Assembly: GCA_022820545.1 (NCBI GenBank)
Contig: JAJEFG010000039.1
Location: 58,872 to 122,871, forward strand
Direction: 5' to 3'
Source of the DNA: Acidobacteriota bacterium
GTDB lineage: Bacteria; Acidobacteriota; Vicinamibacteria; Marinacidobacterales; Marinacidobacteraceae
DNA: 64,000 bases
Shown here: in pieces, positions 1-9,092 of the stretch
Layout: every line of letters begins with the position of its first letter
Position numbering within the stretch: position 1 is the stretch's first letter
Notes under the pieces: generated by a model
Databases searched by the model: none
What the model saw: the letters and a program-made list of their open reading frames with translations, nothing else
Told to the model about the DNA's origin: nothing
Position numbers and translations under genes: made by a program

Positions 1-2
1 AA

Positions 3-1157
3 GACGCCCAGCGCAAGGTCTTCGGCAAGGAGAACGAGGCCTACGCGGCGCGGAGCATGGAGCTCGTCGCGGTGAGCGCGGCGCTCTTCCCGCTGCTGCT
101 GGCCCTCATCGGGATGGGACTCGCGGGATCGCTGGTGCTCGGGGGCCGCATGGTCATCGAGGGGGCGATCTCGCTGGGCGAGCTCGTGGCCTTCCTCTTC
201 TACTACGGCTACCTCACCTGGCCGATGATCGCGATCGGCTGGGTGGTGAACATCCACCAGCGCGGTGCGGCCTCGATGAAGCGGCTGGCGGTGATCTTCG
301 ACGCCGAGCCCCTCCCCGCCCCGCCGGCCGTCCCGAAACCGGCAACCGCGGACCGCCCCGCCGCCGGCATCGAGTTCCGGGATGTCCGCTTCGCCTACCC
401 CTCCGCCGCTCAGAACGGCGCCAGCTCCAACGGGGCCGAGCCGCGGCCGGTGCTCTCGGACTTCAACCTGCGGATCGAGCCCGGTCAGACCGTGGCCTTC
501 GTCGGCAAGACCGGCAGCGGGAAGAGCACGGTGGCCCGGCTCATCCCGCGCATCTACGACGCGCAGGAGGGCTCCATCCGGATCGATGGGCGCGACGTCC
601 GCGAGATCCCGCTGCACGAACTGCGGAGCGACATCGGCTTCGTTCCGCAGGACAGCTTCCTGTTCTCCATGACCCTGCGCGACAACCTCGCGTTCGGGGA
701 CGACGACGCGCCCATGGACGAGGTCTACCGGGTGGCCGAGGAAGCGGGGCTCGCCGGCGACATCGAGGAGTTCGCCGACGGCTACGACACCATGGTCGGG
801 GAACGCGGAATCACCCTCTCCGGGGGCCAGCGGCAGCGCGCCGCGATCGCCCGCGCCCTGCTCCTCGACAGCCGCATCCTGGTGTTCGACGACGTCCTGA
901 GCGCGGTGGACTCGGAGACGGAGTCGCGGATCCTGGGAGCGGTGCGCCGGGCGTCGCGCGACCGCACCACCGTCATCGTGGCCCACCGGCTCAGCACGGT
1001 GAAGGACGCGGACGTCATCTACCTGCTCGACGCCGACGAGACGGGAGCCACCCGGGTCGTCGAGAGCGGCACGCACGACGACCTGGTCGCCGCCGGCGGG
1101 CTCTACGCCGGCATGTACCGGCGGCAGATGCTGGAAGAGGAGCTCTCGCGACTGTGA
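3..1157 (+). CDS. ABC exporter subunit 1 (permease-ATPase), 5'-truncated
   Basis: C-terminal part of a type IV ABC exporter half-transporter; the reading frame is open back to the window edge, so the real start lies outside. The first ~95 visible residues are the last transmembrane helices, and a full nucleotide-binding domain follows. Walker A is GKTGSGKST (about 508-530), the Q-loop is PQDSFLF, the signature is LSGGQRQR, and Walker B ends LVFDD. The catalytic Glu after Walker B is therefore an Asp, a typical sign of the degenerate half of a heterodimeric exporter. The stop overlaps the GTG start of the next subunit by 4 bp, so the two are translationally coupled. Substrate cannot be told; MdlA/MdlB, TmrAB and BmrCD are relatives by architecture. 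Confidence 0.9.
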   Translation, partial: DAQRKVFGKENEAYAARSMELVAVSAALFPLLLALIGMGLAGSLVLGGRMVIEGAISLGELVAFLFYYGYLTWPMIAIGWVVNIHQRGAASMKRLAVIFDAEPLPAPPAVPKPATADRPAAGIEFRDVRFAYPSAAQNGASSNGAEPRPVLSDFNLRIEPGQTVAFVGKTGSGKSTVARLIPRIYDAQEGSIRIDGRDVREIPLHELRSDIGFVPQDSFLFSMTLRDNLAFGDDDAPMDEVYRVAEEAGLAGDIEEFADGYDTMVGERGITLSGGQRQRAAIARALLLDSRILVFDDVLSAVDSETESRILGAVRRASRDRTTVIVAHRLSTVKDADVIYLLDADETGATRVVESGTHDDLVAAGGLYAGMYRRQMLEEELSRL

Positions 1158-2932
1158 GCGGCGGACCTTCGAACGGCAGGGACGCGGGCCGGGGGCTGCT
1201 CCGGCGGATGCTGCCCTACCTGCTCCCCTACTGGCCGTTCGTCTCGCTCGCGGTGCTGCTCGTCCTGATCGGGACCGCGGCGCAGCTCGCCGGGCCCTAC
1301 CTCACCCGCATCGCGCTCGACGACTACATCGCCGCGGGGGACATGGAGGGGCTCGTCGGACTCCTCGGCATCTACGCGGTGATCCTCGCGGTCGGCTTCG
1401 GCGGCGCCTACGGACAGGCGTGGATCGTGAACCTGTTCGGCCAGCGCGTGATGCGGGACATCCGCCGCGACGTCTTCGACCACATCCAGAAGCTCCACAC
1501 CGGCTGGTTCGACCGCCACCCGATCGGCAAGGTGGTGACCCGCGCCACCAGCGACGTGGACGCGCTGAACGAACTGCTGAGTTCGGGCGTGGTCATGATC
1601 ATCACCGACGTGGTCCTGCTGGTCGGGATCATGGCGGTGCTGATCTGGATGAACCCCGCGCTCGCGCTCGTGACCTTCGGGGCGGTGCCGGCGCTCTTCC
1701 TCGCGGGCTGGATCTTCCGGCGCAAGATCCGTCCCGCCTTCCGCCGGGTGCGGGCGGCGGTCGCCTCGGTGAACGCCTTCATCCAGGAGACGCTGACCGG
1801 CATGGAGGTGCTGCAGCTTTTCCGGCAGGAGCGGCGCCGGGCGTGGGAGTACCGGAAGCTCAACCGGGAGCACACCGACGCGCATCTCGACACGGTGATG
1901 TGCTTTTCGGTGTTCTACCCGGTGGTGGAGATGATCACCGCGATCACGGTGGCGCTCATCGTCGGCTACGGGGGCTCCCGGATCGGCGCCGGCGAACTCA
2001 CCGTCGGCGCGCTGGTCGCGTTCCTGATGTATTCGGAGATGTTCTTCCGGCCCATCCGCGACCTCACCGAGAAGTTCAACATCCTGCAGGGCGCCATGGC
2101 CGCCTCGGAGCGCATCGTCGAGCTCCTCGACACCGAACCGGGAATCGCGGACGCGCCGGCCGCGCGCCTCCCCGGGCACCGTCACGGGGCGCTCCGTCTC
2201 GACGGCGTCTCCTTCGCCTACAACGAGGACGAATGGGTGCTCCGGGACATCGACCTCCAGATCGCGCCCGGTGAGACGGTGGCCCTCGTCGGGCACACGG
2301 GATCGGGCAAGACGACCCTCGCCGCCCTGCTGCTCCGGCTCTACGACGTCCAGCAGGGGCGCGTGCTGGTGGACGGCCTCGACGTGCGCGACTGGCGGGT
2401 GCCGGAGCTGCGCCGCCAGTTCTCCATGGTCCAGCAGGACGTGCACCTGTTCTCGGGCACCGTGCTCGACAACATCCGGCTCGGGGACGAGACCATCACC
2501 GAGGAGGACGCCCGCCGGGCGGCGGAGGCGGCCGAGGTGACCGCCTGGGCGCGGAACCTGCCCGACGGGCTCGACACCCAGCTCGGCGAACGCGGCGGCG
2601 GCCTCTCGCAGGGGCAGCGGCAACTCGTGGGCATCGCCCGCGCCATGGCCCGCACCTCGCGGGTCCTGGTGCTCGACGAGGCCACCTCCAGCGTGGACAC
2701 CGAGACCGAGCGCGCCGTCCAGACCGCGCTCGGGCGGGTGATCGAGAACCGCACCAGCCTGGTGATCGCGCACCGGCTCTCCACCATCCGGGGCGCCGAC
2801 CGCATCGTCGTGCTCCACCGGGGAAGGATCCGCGAGACCGGCACCCACGAGGAGCTGCTGGCCGAAGGCGGCATCTACCGCCGCCTCTACGAACTGCAAT
2901 TCGCCGAGGAGGCCGTGCTCGCCGCCGGATAA
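1154..2932 (+). CDS. ABC exporter subunit 2 (permease-ATPase)
   Basis: 592 residues: an N-terminal six-helix transmembrane domain (about 1-310), then an ATP-binding domain with Walker A GHTGSGKTT, Q-loop VQQDVHLF, Walker B VLVLDEATSSVD with the catalytic Glu present, and an H-loop (IAHRLS). The signature is LSQGQRQ rather than LSGGQ. In heterodimeric exporters this altered signature faces the Walker A of the partner whose catalytic Glu is changed, which fits the Asp seen in subunit 1: one canonical and one degenerate ATP site. The GTG start overlaps the upstream TGA. A FabZ-like gene follows after 8 bp. Probably exports a lipid, peptide or drug-like compound. Confidence 0.92.
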   Translation: MSGGPSNGRDAGRGLLRRMLPYLLPYWPFVSLAVLLVLIGTAAQLAGPYLTRIALDDYIAAGDMEGLVGLLGIYAVILAVGFGGAYGQAWIVNLFGQRVMRDIRRDVFDHIQKLHTGWFDRHPIGKVVTRATSDVDALNELLSSGVVMIITDVVLLVGIMAVLIWMNPALALVTFGAVPALFLAGWIFRRKIRPAFRRVRAAVASVNAFIQETLTGMEVLQLFRQERRRAWEYRKLNREHTDAHLDTVMCFSVFYPVVEMITAITVALIVGYGGSRIGAGELTVGALVAFLMYSEMFFRPIRDLTEKFNILQGAMAASERIVELLDTEPGIADAPAARLPGHRHGALRLDGVSFAYNEDEWVLRDIDLQIAPGETVALVGHTGSGKTTLAALLLRLYDVQQGRVLVDGLDVRDWRVPELRRQFSMVQQDVHLFSGTVLDNIRLGDETITEEDARRAAEAAEVTAWARNLPDGLDTQLGERGGGLSQGQRQLVGIARAMARTSRVLVLDEATSSVDTETERAVQTALGRVIENRTSLVIAHRLSTIRGADRIVVLHRGRIRETGTHEELLAEGGIYRRLYELQFAEEAVLAAG

Positions 2933-2940
2933 TCCGCCTC

Positions 2941-3369
2941 GTGTCCGAGCCGCTGACCCTCGACCAGGCCGCGGTGCTGGAGGTGCTGCCGCACCGCGAA
3001 CCGTTCCTCTTCGTGCACGGCGTCTCGGACCTCGTGCCGGGACAGCGCGCCCGGGGGTTCGTCACCGTTCCGGCGAACCACCCGTACACCTTCGGCCAGC
3101 CGCACGTCCCGGCGGGGCTCGTCATCGAGGCGATGGCGCAGCTCGGCGGCATCGCGGTGCTCTACGAGCGGCGCGACGAGGACATCGTGGCGCTCTTCCG
3201 CTCGGTGGCGGATTTCACGATGGAGCGGACGGTGGACTTCGGCGAGCGCATCGATCTCTTCGCCGAGGTCGGGCGCATCCGGGGCCCGTTCGCCGAGGTG
3301 GCGACATCGGCGAGCGCCGGTGGAGCGCCGGTCGCATCCGCGACCCTCGCCTTCGCGCTGCCGCGATAA
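2941..3369 (+). CDS. FabZ-like hot-dog fold protein (3-hydroxyacyl-ACP dehydratase family)
   Basis: 142 residues, GTG start 8 bp after the ABC gene, no clear Shine-Dalgarno. The N-terminal LPHREPFLFVHGV and central VIEAMAQLGG segments match FabZ/FabA-like dehydratases. The FabZ catalytic-His loop (normally GHFPxxPIMPG) is shortened here to GQPHVPAG, so the active site may be altered and dehydratase activity is not assured; a thioesterase-like or regulatory role is possible. The 3' portion of this gene recurs as fragments at 6203-6474, 7261-7322 and 9093-9142, making the gene end look like an integration target. The product is presumably cytoplasmic and acts on acyl thioesters. Confidence 0.75.
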   Translation: MSEPLTLDQAAVLEVLPHREPFLFVHGVSDLVPGQRARGFVTVPANHPYTFGQPHVPAGLVIEAMAQLGGIAVLYERRDEDIVALFRSVADFTMERTVDFGERIDLFAEVGRIRGPFAEVATSASAGGAPVASATLAFALPR

Positions 3370-3788
3370 CGAGCGGCGGGCGGCGCGCTCCCGGGTGCGC
3401 GCCGGCGCCCGAACCGGGAGGCCGAAGGAAGGGCGGACCGGCTGTAGGTGGACCCGCCGCTGCGACAGAGAGTTCCTCTCTATTGGCTCACTGTTCGCCG
3501 AATCCGGCCGCTGCCGGCCTGACACGGGACAAGGGGCATGGAACCACTCCTCTCCATTCCCGGATAATCGCTCAGTGATCACACTTGGCCGCCGACAATG
3601 GATCACGCGCGACTCCTGTTGACAGAATACAAACCATGAGGCAGACCTGATCGACCGTCCGCTGCGGCGGTTGTTTCCAGTTGACTGGCGCCGCGAAACG
3701 CAGGTCGCCTTTCTTTTGCTGTCCACGGATCGTGAGAGTGATTCAAACGTTCCGGCGATCCGCGCGATCCCTTGATGGGGGAGAACAC
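3370..3788 (+). other. Intergenic region before the repeat lipoprotein
   Basis: About 420 bases with no convincing gene. A TTGACA hexamer at 3619-3624 could be a -35 element, but I see no good -10 at the right distance. The lipoprotein frame is open upstream to 3681, but that stretch lacks signal-peptide character. This is the left edge of the first segment inserted after the FabZ-like gene. Confidence 0.4.
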
Positions 3789-6176
3789 ATGACCATATTC
3801 AGCGACACTCGAAGCCTGATGGCCGCCGGTCGGGCGCTCTTTCCGGCAGTCCTTGCCGCGGGATTCGCCCTGTTCGCGAGCGGCTGCGGCGGCGATTCGT
3901 CCGGTGCTCCGTCCGCGGTGTCCCCCGCGACTCCGGCACCCGCACGGCCGGCCACGATCCCCGAGCCCGGCACCGTGACCCACCTCGTGCCGCTGTTTCC
4001 GGAGAGCTCCAGCGGTTCCGGAACGGAGGGATTCGTCCGCATCGTCAACTACTCGGAGGAGCCCGGCGCAGTGCGCATCACGGCCTTCGACGGAAGCGGC
4101 CGCGCGTACGGGCCGGTCGGGCTCGCGATGGAGGCGGGCCAGACGATCCAACTGGCGCCGGAGGACCTGGCGCAGGGCAACTCCGCCATCGGCGTGTCCG
4201 GCGCCACCGGCTCCGGCTGGGGTGACGGCCGGCTGGAGCTGTCGAGCGACCTGGACCTCATGGTGCTGTCGTACATCCGTCATCCGGACGGGTTCTTGAC
4301 CGCGATGCACGACTCCGTACCGAGGGAAGGAAACCGCTACCACGTGCGGACCTTCCATCCGGGCAGCGGGTCGAACGGGGCGAGCCGGCTGCGGCTGATC
4401 CATACCGGCGAGAATCCGGCGACGGTCCGGATCCGGGGCATCGACGACCGGGGCGACTCCAGCGGTCAGGTCACGGTTTCCGTGCCGGCGGGCGCGACGC
4501 GGGAGTTCACCGCCGCCGAACTGGAGTCCGGAGCCGGCATGACCGGCGCCCTCGGCGCCGGCGCCGGGAGGTGGCGCCTCGTCCTCGAATCCGAGGACCA
4601 TCTGGTCGTATTGAACCTGTTGGAGAACCGGACAGGGCGCCTGGCGAATCTCTCCACCGCCCCGCGCCCCGGGCGAACCGGGGCGTGGACCGTCCCGCTC
4701 TTCCCCGGAGCATCGGATCCGGCGGGAAGGCGGGGGCTACTGCGGATCGTCAACCACTCCACCCGCGGCGGCGCGGTACGTGTGGCCGCCTTCGACGACA
4801 ACGGGCGGCGCCATCGGCCGTTCACCACACAGGTCGGGGCGGGACAAACCGTTCACCTCGACTCGGACGACCTCGAGGCAGAGCTGTCCAGCGGAGCCGG
4901 CGCGGGCAGCCGGCGGCTGGTGGCGAGCAGCGATCTGGACATCGAGGTGCTGTCCTACATCGAGCATTCGGACGGCTTTCTCACGGCGACGCACGACGTC
5001 GCGCCCCTGGGCGGATATCGGGTGGCGACCTTCGCGGCCGGAGGCCGGTTGCGGCTGGTCAACGCCGGGGCAACGGCGGCGCGCGTCACGGTGACGGCGG
5101 TTGACGACCGGGGCTCGTCTTCGGCAGGCGCCTTCGAGGTGACCGTTCCGGCGGCCGCGACGCGGGAGTTCAGGGCGGCGGAGATGGGGTTCGGCGGGAC
5201 GTCCGGCAACCGGCGTCTCGTCATCGACTCCGAAGCGTGGGTGGAGGCGATGAGCCTGCTGGAGGGCCCGGCGGGGCACCTGGCGAACCTGTCCACGGAG
5301 CCGCGGCGGGATCCGATCCCGGTGGAGGAGTTCCCCGTGGCCGCGACGAAGGGCAACCCCGCGGGCGTCCCCGTTTCGGTTCTGGACGCCGAGTTCGGTC
5401 CCGACACGCACGGACAGCGCATCACCGACACCTTTTTCGACCACACGCGTCACGCGGCGCTCGCGCAAGTCGGAGAGTGGGGCCAATACGCATTGAATGG
5501 TTCGGAACTTGTCGCCAATGCTTACGGCTCCGTCCTACACGCGCTGACCCGTGGCGGAGGCATCTTCTGGACCGCCACGGATTCATCCCCGGGGTACAAC
5601 CGCCGCTGGACAGATCCGTGGTTCGTGAAGCACGGTCGGCCGTTCAGGCGAGACATGCGGGAGTTCGCCAACTGGCGGCGCGACCGGGACGTGCTCTTCG
5701 TCAGCAGCATGGAGAACACGACCGTCCGACAGACGGAGGACGGGTACGTCCCCGCCTATTGCGACGACTTCGAGGTGCGCGAAGACCTGGACCACCTGTG
5801 GATCCCGCTGTGCGGCGAGTTCGACGACTACGTCGCCCATTCCGGCGTCGGGATCGACACCATCCTCTTTGCCGGCGCCCTCGATCCGCGGTTTGGCAAT
5901 GCCTCCGGGGCCATTCGCGCCGACGGCGTCTTCGCGCCGCACGCGATCTACGTCGAAGCCAGGAACACTTCGCACGCGACGGCGGTGCTCGCCGCCTATG
6001 CGGTGAATCTGTCGTTCGCCAACCCCTCCTGGAGCGCGGCGCGGCTGAAGCGCGAGCTCATGGCGCTGGCTCGCGAGGAAACCGTCGACTACGACGAAGG
6101 GAGATCCAACGAGAGAGGCACAATCGTGCTGGACCGTCGAACGGTCAGGATCATCCGCCCCGGATGGGCGCCCTGA
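3789..6176 (+). CDS. Large lipoprotein with duplicated beta-rich repeats and a degenerate subtilase-like C-terminal domain
   Basis: 795 residues from ATG 3789, preceded by GGGGAG. The lipobox LFASGC puts the lipidated Cys at residue 33. A Pro/Ala linker follows, then two copies of a two-part unit: part A at about 64-176 and 300-405 (VPLFP, RIVN, VLSYI, DGFLTA recur) and part B at about 183-290 and 410-515 (VRTF or VATF, DDRG, ATREF, RLANLSTEP-type ends). The C-terminal ~270 residues contain VLDAEFG (Asp533), a His-Gly eight residues later, and NTSHATAVLAAY (Ser about 730) followed by PSWSAARLKREL. This resembles the end of S8 subtilases, but the Asp-His spacing is wrong, so catalysis is doubtful. 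Likely an envelope protein; function not recognised. Confidence 0.7.
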   Translation: MTIFSDTRSLMAAGRALFPAVLAAGFALFASGCGGDSSGAPSAVSPATPAPARPATIPEPGTVTHLVPLFPESSSGSGTEGFVRIVNYSEEPGAVRITAFDGSGRAYGPVGLAMEAGQTIQLAPEDLAQGNSAIGVSGATGSGWGDGRLELSSDLDLMVLSYIRHPDGFLTAMHDSVPREGNRYHVRTFHPGSGSNGASRLRLIHTGENPATVRIRGIDDRGDSSGQVTVSVPAGATREFTAAELESGAGMTGALGAGAGRWRLVLESEDHLVVLNLLENRTGRLANLSTAPRPGRTGAWTVPLFPGASDPAGRRGLLRIVNHSTRGGAVRVAAFDDNGRRHRPFTTQVGAGQTVHLDSDDLEAELSSGAGAGSRRLVASSDLDIEVLSYIEHSDGFLTATHDVAPLGGYRVATFAAGGRLRLVNAGATAARVTVTAVDDRGSSSAGAFEVTVPAAATREFRAAEMGFGGTSGNRRLVIDSEAWVEAMSLLEGPAGHLANLSTEPRRDPIPVEEFPVAATKGNPAGVPVSVLDAEFGPDTHGQRITDTFFDHTRHAALAQVGEWGQYALNGSELVANAYGSVLHALTRGGGIFWTATDSSPGYNRRWTDPWFVKHGRPFRRDMREFANWRRDRDVLFVSSMENTTVRQTEDGYVPAYCDDFEVREDLDHLWIPLCGEFDDYVAHSGVGIDTILFAGALDPRFGNASGAIRADGVFAPHAIYVEARNTSHATAVLAAYAVNLSFANPSWSAARLKRELMALAREETVDYDEGRSNERGTIVLDRRTVRIIRPGWAP

Positions 6177-6202
6177 AGCGCGTTTTCCTGGATCCACCGT
6201 GC

Positions 6203-6474
6203 CCGTCATCGAGGCGATGGCCCAGCTCGGCGGCATCGCGGTGCTCTACGAGCGGCGCGACGAGGACATCGTGGCGCTCTTCCGCTCGGTCGCCGATTTC
6301 ACGATGGAACGGACGGTGGACTTCGGGCAGCGCATCGATCTCTTCGCCGAGGTCGGACGCATCCGGGGACCATTCGCCGAGGTGAAGACGTCAGCGAGCG
6401 CCGGCGGCGAGCCGGTCGCTTCCGCCACCCTCGCCTACGCGCTGCCCGGAGGGCCGGCGGGCGCCGCCGGGTAA
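6203..6474 (+). pseudogene. Truncated copy of the FabZ-like gene (second copy, 3' two-thirds)
   Basis: From GTCATCGAGGCGATGGC onward this stretch matches 3120-3369 of the intact gene almost codon for codon (IEAMAQLGGIAVLYERRDED and onward), with a few substitutions. It ends in YALPGGPAGAAG rather than FALPR. The N-terminal third, including the predicted active-site loop, is missing, and homology begins abruptly just after the lipoprotein stop at 6176. A 91-residue reading frame from ATG 6199 is open but is probably not a functional enzyme. Confidence 0.8.
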
Positions 6475-6489
6475 CGCCCGGAAACGACG

Positions 6490-7245
6490 ATGGAGCTGGA
6501 GTTCGTTCCGTTGCTCCGCGTGCAACGGCAACTGCACGAGCAGCCGCGCGGCGGGGAGCGTTTCCGGAGCTATCTGCGTACGATGATCGATGACCGGACC
6601 GGAGATCTGGAGCTACCGCTCGTGGCCATGAATCCCATGGGCGGAGATCACGTTCCGGCCCTGCTCGACCGGCTGCTCGCCGTCGATGCAGAGGGGGCCG
6701 GAGCGGCGGCGACGGCGGCCGCCGCCACCCATTCGGCGACGCGCGGCGTGCGCGGCCGGTTCCGGGTCGCGCTGGTCCTCGCGGACGATGCGCACGGGGG
6801 CTGGACCAACCGCTATCAGAGTGAGTTCGACCACTACTTCGAGGGCGACGCGCTCTACCGGCGCGGCTGGATCACGGGCATCCTCTGGACGAGCGAGGCG
6901 CCGACGGCGGAGGCGGCGCGGCGCGCCACGGCGAACGCAATCCACCGCGTGGCCCACATCCGCCGCTTCGGTCCGGCGCGCACCCTGCGTGCGATGCTGG
7001 CCCAGGAGGGCGCCGTGATGGCGGCGGCGGATTGCCGCGAGCCGTCGCTGAGCCCCGACGACCTTGCCTATACGCGGGAGGCGATGGCGCCTTACTTCGG
7101 GGCAGAGGACCGTCCGACGGCGATTGCCTGTCTCTACGGCGACGAAGCGGCGCGCACGCTCGGCTATCCGCCGCTGGGCTTCAGTCCACGGGCCGGTTTC
7201 GCGCTTGCCCTGGACATGGCTCGACGGGGCGCCGGGCCGAGATGA
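6490..7245 (+). CDS. Hypothetical protein, 251 residues
   Basis: Not recognised. ATG start with a weak purine stretch 15 bp after the truncated FabZ-like copy. No signal peptide or membrane segment is evident; it looks like a cytoplasmic globular protein with an Ala-rich stretch at about 75-90. Visible segments include AMNPMGGDHVPALLDRLL near residue 46, a GGWTNRYQSEFDHYFEGDAL segment near 105, and repeated Ala/Arg helices. Codon use and GC match the neighbourhood. The gene lies between the second and third FabZ-like tails, so it could be either the original downstream neighbour of that gene or cargo of an inserted segment. No function is assigned. Confidence 0.6.
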   Translation: MELEFVPLLRVQRQLHEQPRGGERFRSYLRTMIDDRTGDLELPLVAMNPMGGDHVPALLDRLLAVDAEGAGAAATAAAATHSATRGVRGRFRVALVLADDAHGGWTNRYQSEFDHYFEGDALYRRGWITGILWTSEAPTAEAARRATANAIHRVAHIRRFGPARTLRAMLAQEGAVMAAADCREPSLSPDDLAYTREAMAPYFGAEDRPTAIACLYGDEAARTLGYPPLGFSPRAGFALALDMARRGAGPR

Positions 7246-7260
7246 CCGGCGGACGCTGAC

Positions 7261-7322
7261 TTCGGGGGGCGCCCGCGGAGAGACGGTCGCCGGTGCGACC
7301 CTCGCCTACGCGCTGCCGCGGG
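7261..7322 (+). pseudogene. Third FabZ-like tail remnant
   Basis: The frame reads GETVAGATLAYALPR, matching the last residues of the FabZ-like protein (PVASATLAFALPR) and the copy at 6430-6450 (ATLAYALP). Only about 50-60 bases of homology remain. It lies immediately 5' of the hipBA promoter region. Confidence 0.65.
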
Positions 7323-7426
7323 AGAAGCGGGCAATCTCTGGCTCTCTCCCATCAAAGTACTGTTGTATATCATTCGTGATGTTCTGCGGGCGAAATCGCC
7401 TGATAAATAGTCAGAATCGATGTTTT

Positions 7427-7777
7427 ATGGAGACTCCCCCTCAACCATCCGATGACGCAGCCCTGCAAGCGCTTGGACGCCGTCTTGCGCGCCATCGGCT
7501 GAACCGGAACCTCACCCAGGCCGAGGTGGCCGCGGAGGCAGGCGTCTCCACGCTGACCGTGCAGCGCATCGAGCAGGGGCGTTCCTCGCAGGCCACGAAC
7601 CTCATCCGGATCCTGAGAGCGCTCGGGCTGCTGGACAACCTCGACTCCCTCGTTCCCGAACCGGCGATCAGCCCGATCCAGCAGGCCCGCATGCGCGGCC
7701 GGATCCGGCAGCGCGCCTCTTCCCGGTCCGGCAAGCCGGAGCCGCCGGCCGAATGGTCGTGGGGTGACGAGCCGTGA
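7427..7777 (+). CDS. hipB: HipB-like antitoxin, Xre-family HTH
   Basis: 116 residues from ATG 7427. A helix-turn-helix of the Cro/C1 type lies at about 13-70 (LGRRLARHRLNRNLTQAEVA, GVSTLTVQRIEQG). The Ser/Arg/Gly-rich C-terminal tail is probably disordered. It overlaps the HipA-type toxin gene by 4 bp (GTGA), the usual antitoxin-first order. Family knowledge: HipB binds HipA and represses the operon through operators upstream of it. The upstream 100 bp is AT-rich and includes the small palindrome ATCATTCGTGAT around 7370-7381, a possible operator. The frame is open further upstream, but the preceding codons belong to the FabZ-tail remnant. Confidence 0.85.
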   Translation: METPPQPSDDAALQALGRRLARHRLNRNLTQAEVAAEAGVSTLTVQRIEQGRSSQATNLIRILRALGLLDNLDSLVPEPAISPIQQARMRGRIRQRASSRSGKPEPPAEWSWGDEP

Positions 7778-9075
7778 CCGTGGCCACGGTCCGGCTGTGG
7801 GGAAGAACGATCGGGGCCGTAAGCTGGGACGACGACCGCGAAACGGCCTTTTTCGAGTACGACCCGGCCTTCGTTTCCGGCGGCCCGCAGGTTGCGCCGC
7901 TCACCATGCGGCTGTCCAGCCAGATCCACTCGTTTCCGGCGTTGTCGCGGCAGACCTTCCACGGCTTGCCGGGCCTTCTCGCGGACTCGCTCCCCGACCG
8001 CTTCGGCAATGCGCTCATCGACGCGTGGCTCGCCAGGCAGGGGCGCGACCCAAGCGAATTCAACGCCGTCGAACGCCTCTGCACCATCGGACGGCGCGGC
8101 ATGGGCGCGCTCGAGTTCCTCCCCGCCCAGGGTCCGGCGCACCGGTCGGCGCGCCTCGACGTCGCAGCGCTCGTCGAACTCGCCAGCGAAATCCTCACGG
8201 GCCGCAGGGCCCTCGAAGGCTCCCTGACGCCGGCCGGCCGGGAGCGGGCCATGCAGGACATCCTGCGCGTCGGCACCTCGGCGGGCGGCGCCCGGGCGAA
8301 AGCCGTCATCGCCTGGAATCCCGAGACCAAAGAGGTTCGCTCGGGGCAGATCAAGGCCGGCGACGGCTTTTCCCACTGGCTGCTCAAGTTCGACGGCGTG
8401 GCCGGCAACCGGGACCGGGAACTGGAAGATCCCAAAGGTTACGGGCTGATCGAATATGCGTACCACGCCATGGCCCGGGCGGCCGGCATCCGGATGACCG
8501 AATGCCGGATCCTGCACGAGACCGGCCGACATCACTTCATGACCAGGCGTTTCGATCGCACGGACACGGGCGAGAAGATCCACATGCAGTCCCTCGGGGC
8601 TCTGGCCCACTACGACTTCAACCAACCGGGCGCGGTTTCGTACGAACAGGCCCTGCGCGTCATCGACCGACTCGGGCTGGGCAAGGACGCGGCGGAAGAG
8701 CAGTTCCGGCGCATGGCCTTCAACGTCGTCGCCCGCAATCAGGACGATCACGTCAAGAACATCGCCTTCCTGATGGATCGCTCGGGCCGCTGGCGGCTCT
8801 CTCCCGCGTTCGACGTCACCTACAGCTACAACCCGCAGGGCCGCTGGACCGGCGCGCACCAGATGACCCTGAACGGCAAGCGCGACGGTTTCGAGGTCGC
8901 CGACTTCGTGGCCTGCGCCAGGAATGCCAGCCTGAAGCGCGGCCGGGCCGCCGCGATCCTGCGCGATGTCCAGGAAGCCGTGTCACGCTGGCCCGAGTTC
9001 GCGGAAGCAGCGGGAGTGCCGGCGCATTCGGCGCGCAGGATCGGCGCCGTCCATCGTACGGACCTTCTTCCGTAG
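7774..9075 (+). CDS. hipA: HipA-like serine/threonine kinase toxin
   Basis: 433 residues. The N-terminal subdomain contains LPGLLADSLPDRFGN, the usual HipA_N motif. The catalytic core has ARNQDDHVKN (catalytic Asp/Asn loop) at about 326-336 and SPAFDVTYSY (Mg-binding DFG equivalent) at about 345. A Gly-rich ATP loop near GTSAGGARAK (about 167) is present. Family knowledge: HipA phosphorylates an aminoacyl-tRNA synthetase (GltX in E. coli), causing growth arrest and persistence, and is held by HipB. The motifs look intact, so it may be active. The GTG start overlaps hipB. It lies between two FabZ-like tail remnants and so is probable cargo. Confidence 0.9.
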   Translation: MTVATVRLWGRTIGAVSWDDDRETAFFEYDPAFVSGGPQVAPLTMRLSSQIHSFPALSRQTFHGLPGLLADSLPDRFGNALIDAWLARQGRDPSEFNAVERLCTIGRRGMGALEFLPAQGPAHRSARLDVAALVELASEILTGRRALEGSLTPAGRERAMQDILRVGTSAGGARAKAVIAWNPETKEVRSGQIKAGDGFSHWLLKFDGVAGNRDRELEDPKGYGLIEYAYHAMARAAGIRMTECRILHETGRHHFMTRRFDRTDTGEKIHMQSLGALAHYDFNQPGAVSYEQALRVIDRLGLGKDAAEEQFRRMAFNVVARNQDDHVKNIAFLMDRSGRWRLSPAFDVTYSYNPQGRWTGAHQMTLNGKRDGFEVADFVACARNASLKRGRAAAILRDVQEAVSRWPEFAEAAGVPAHSARRIGAVHRTDLLP

Positions 9076-9092
9076 CGGTCGTCCGGACGGCG

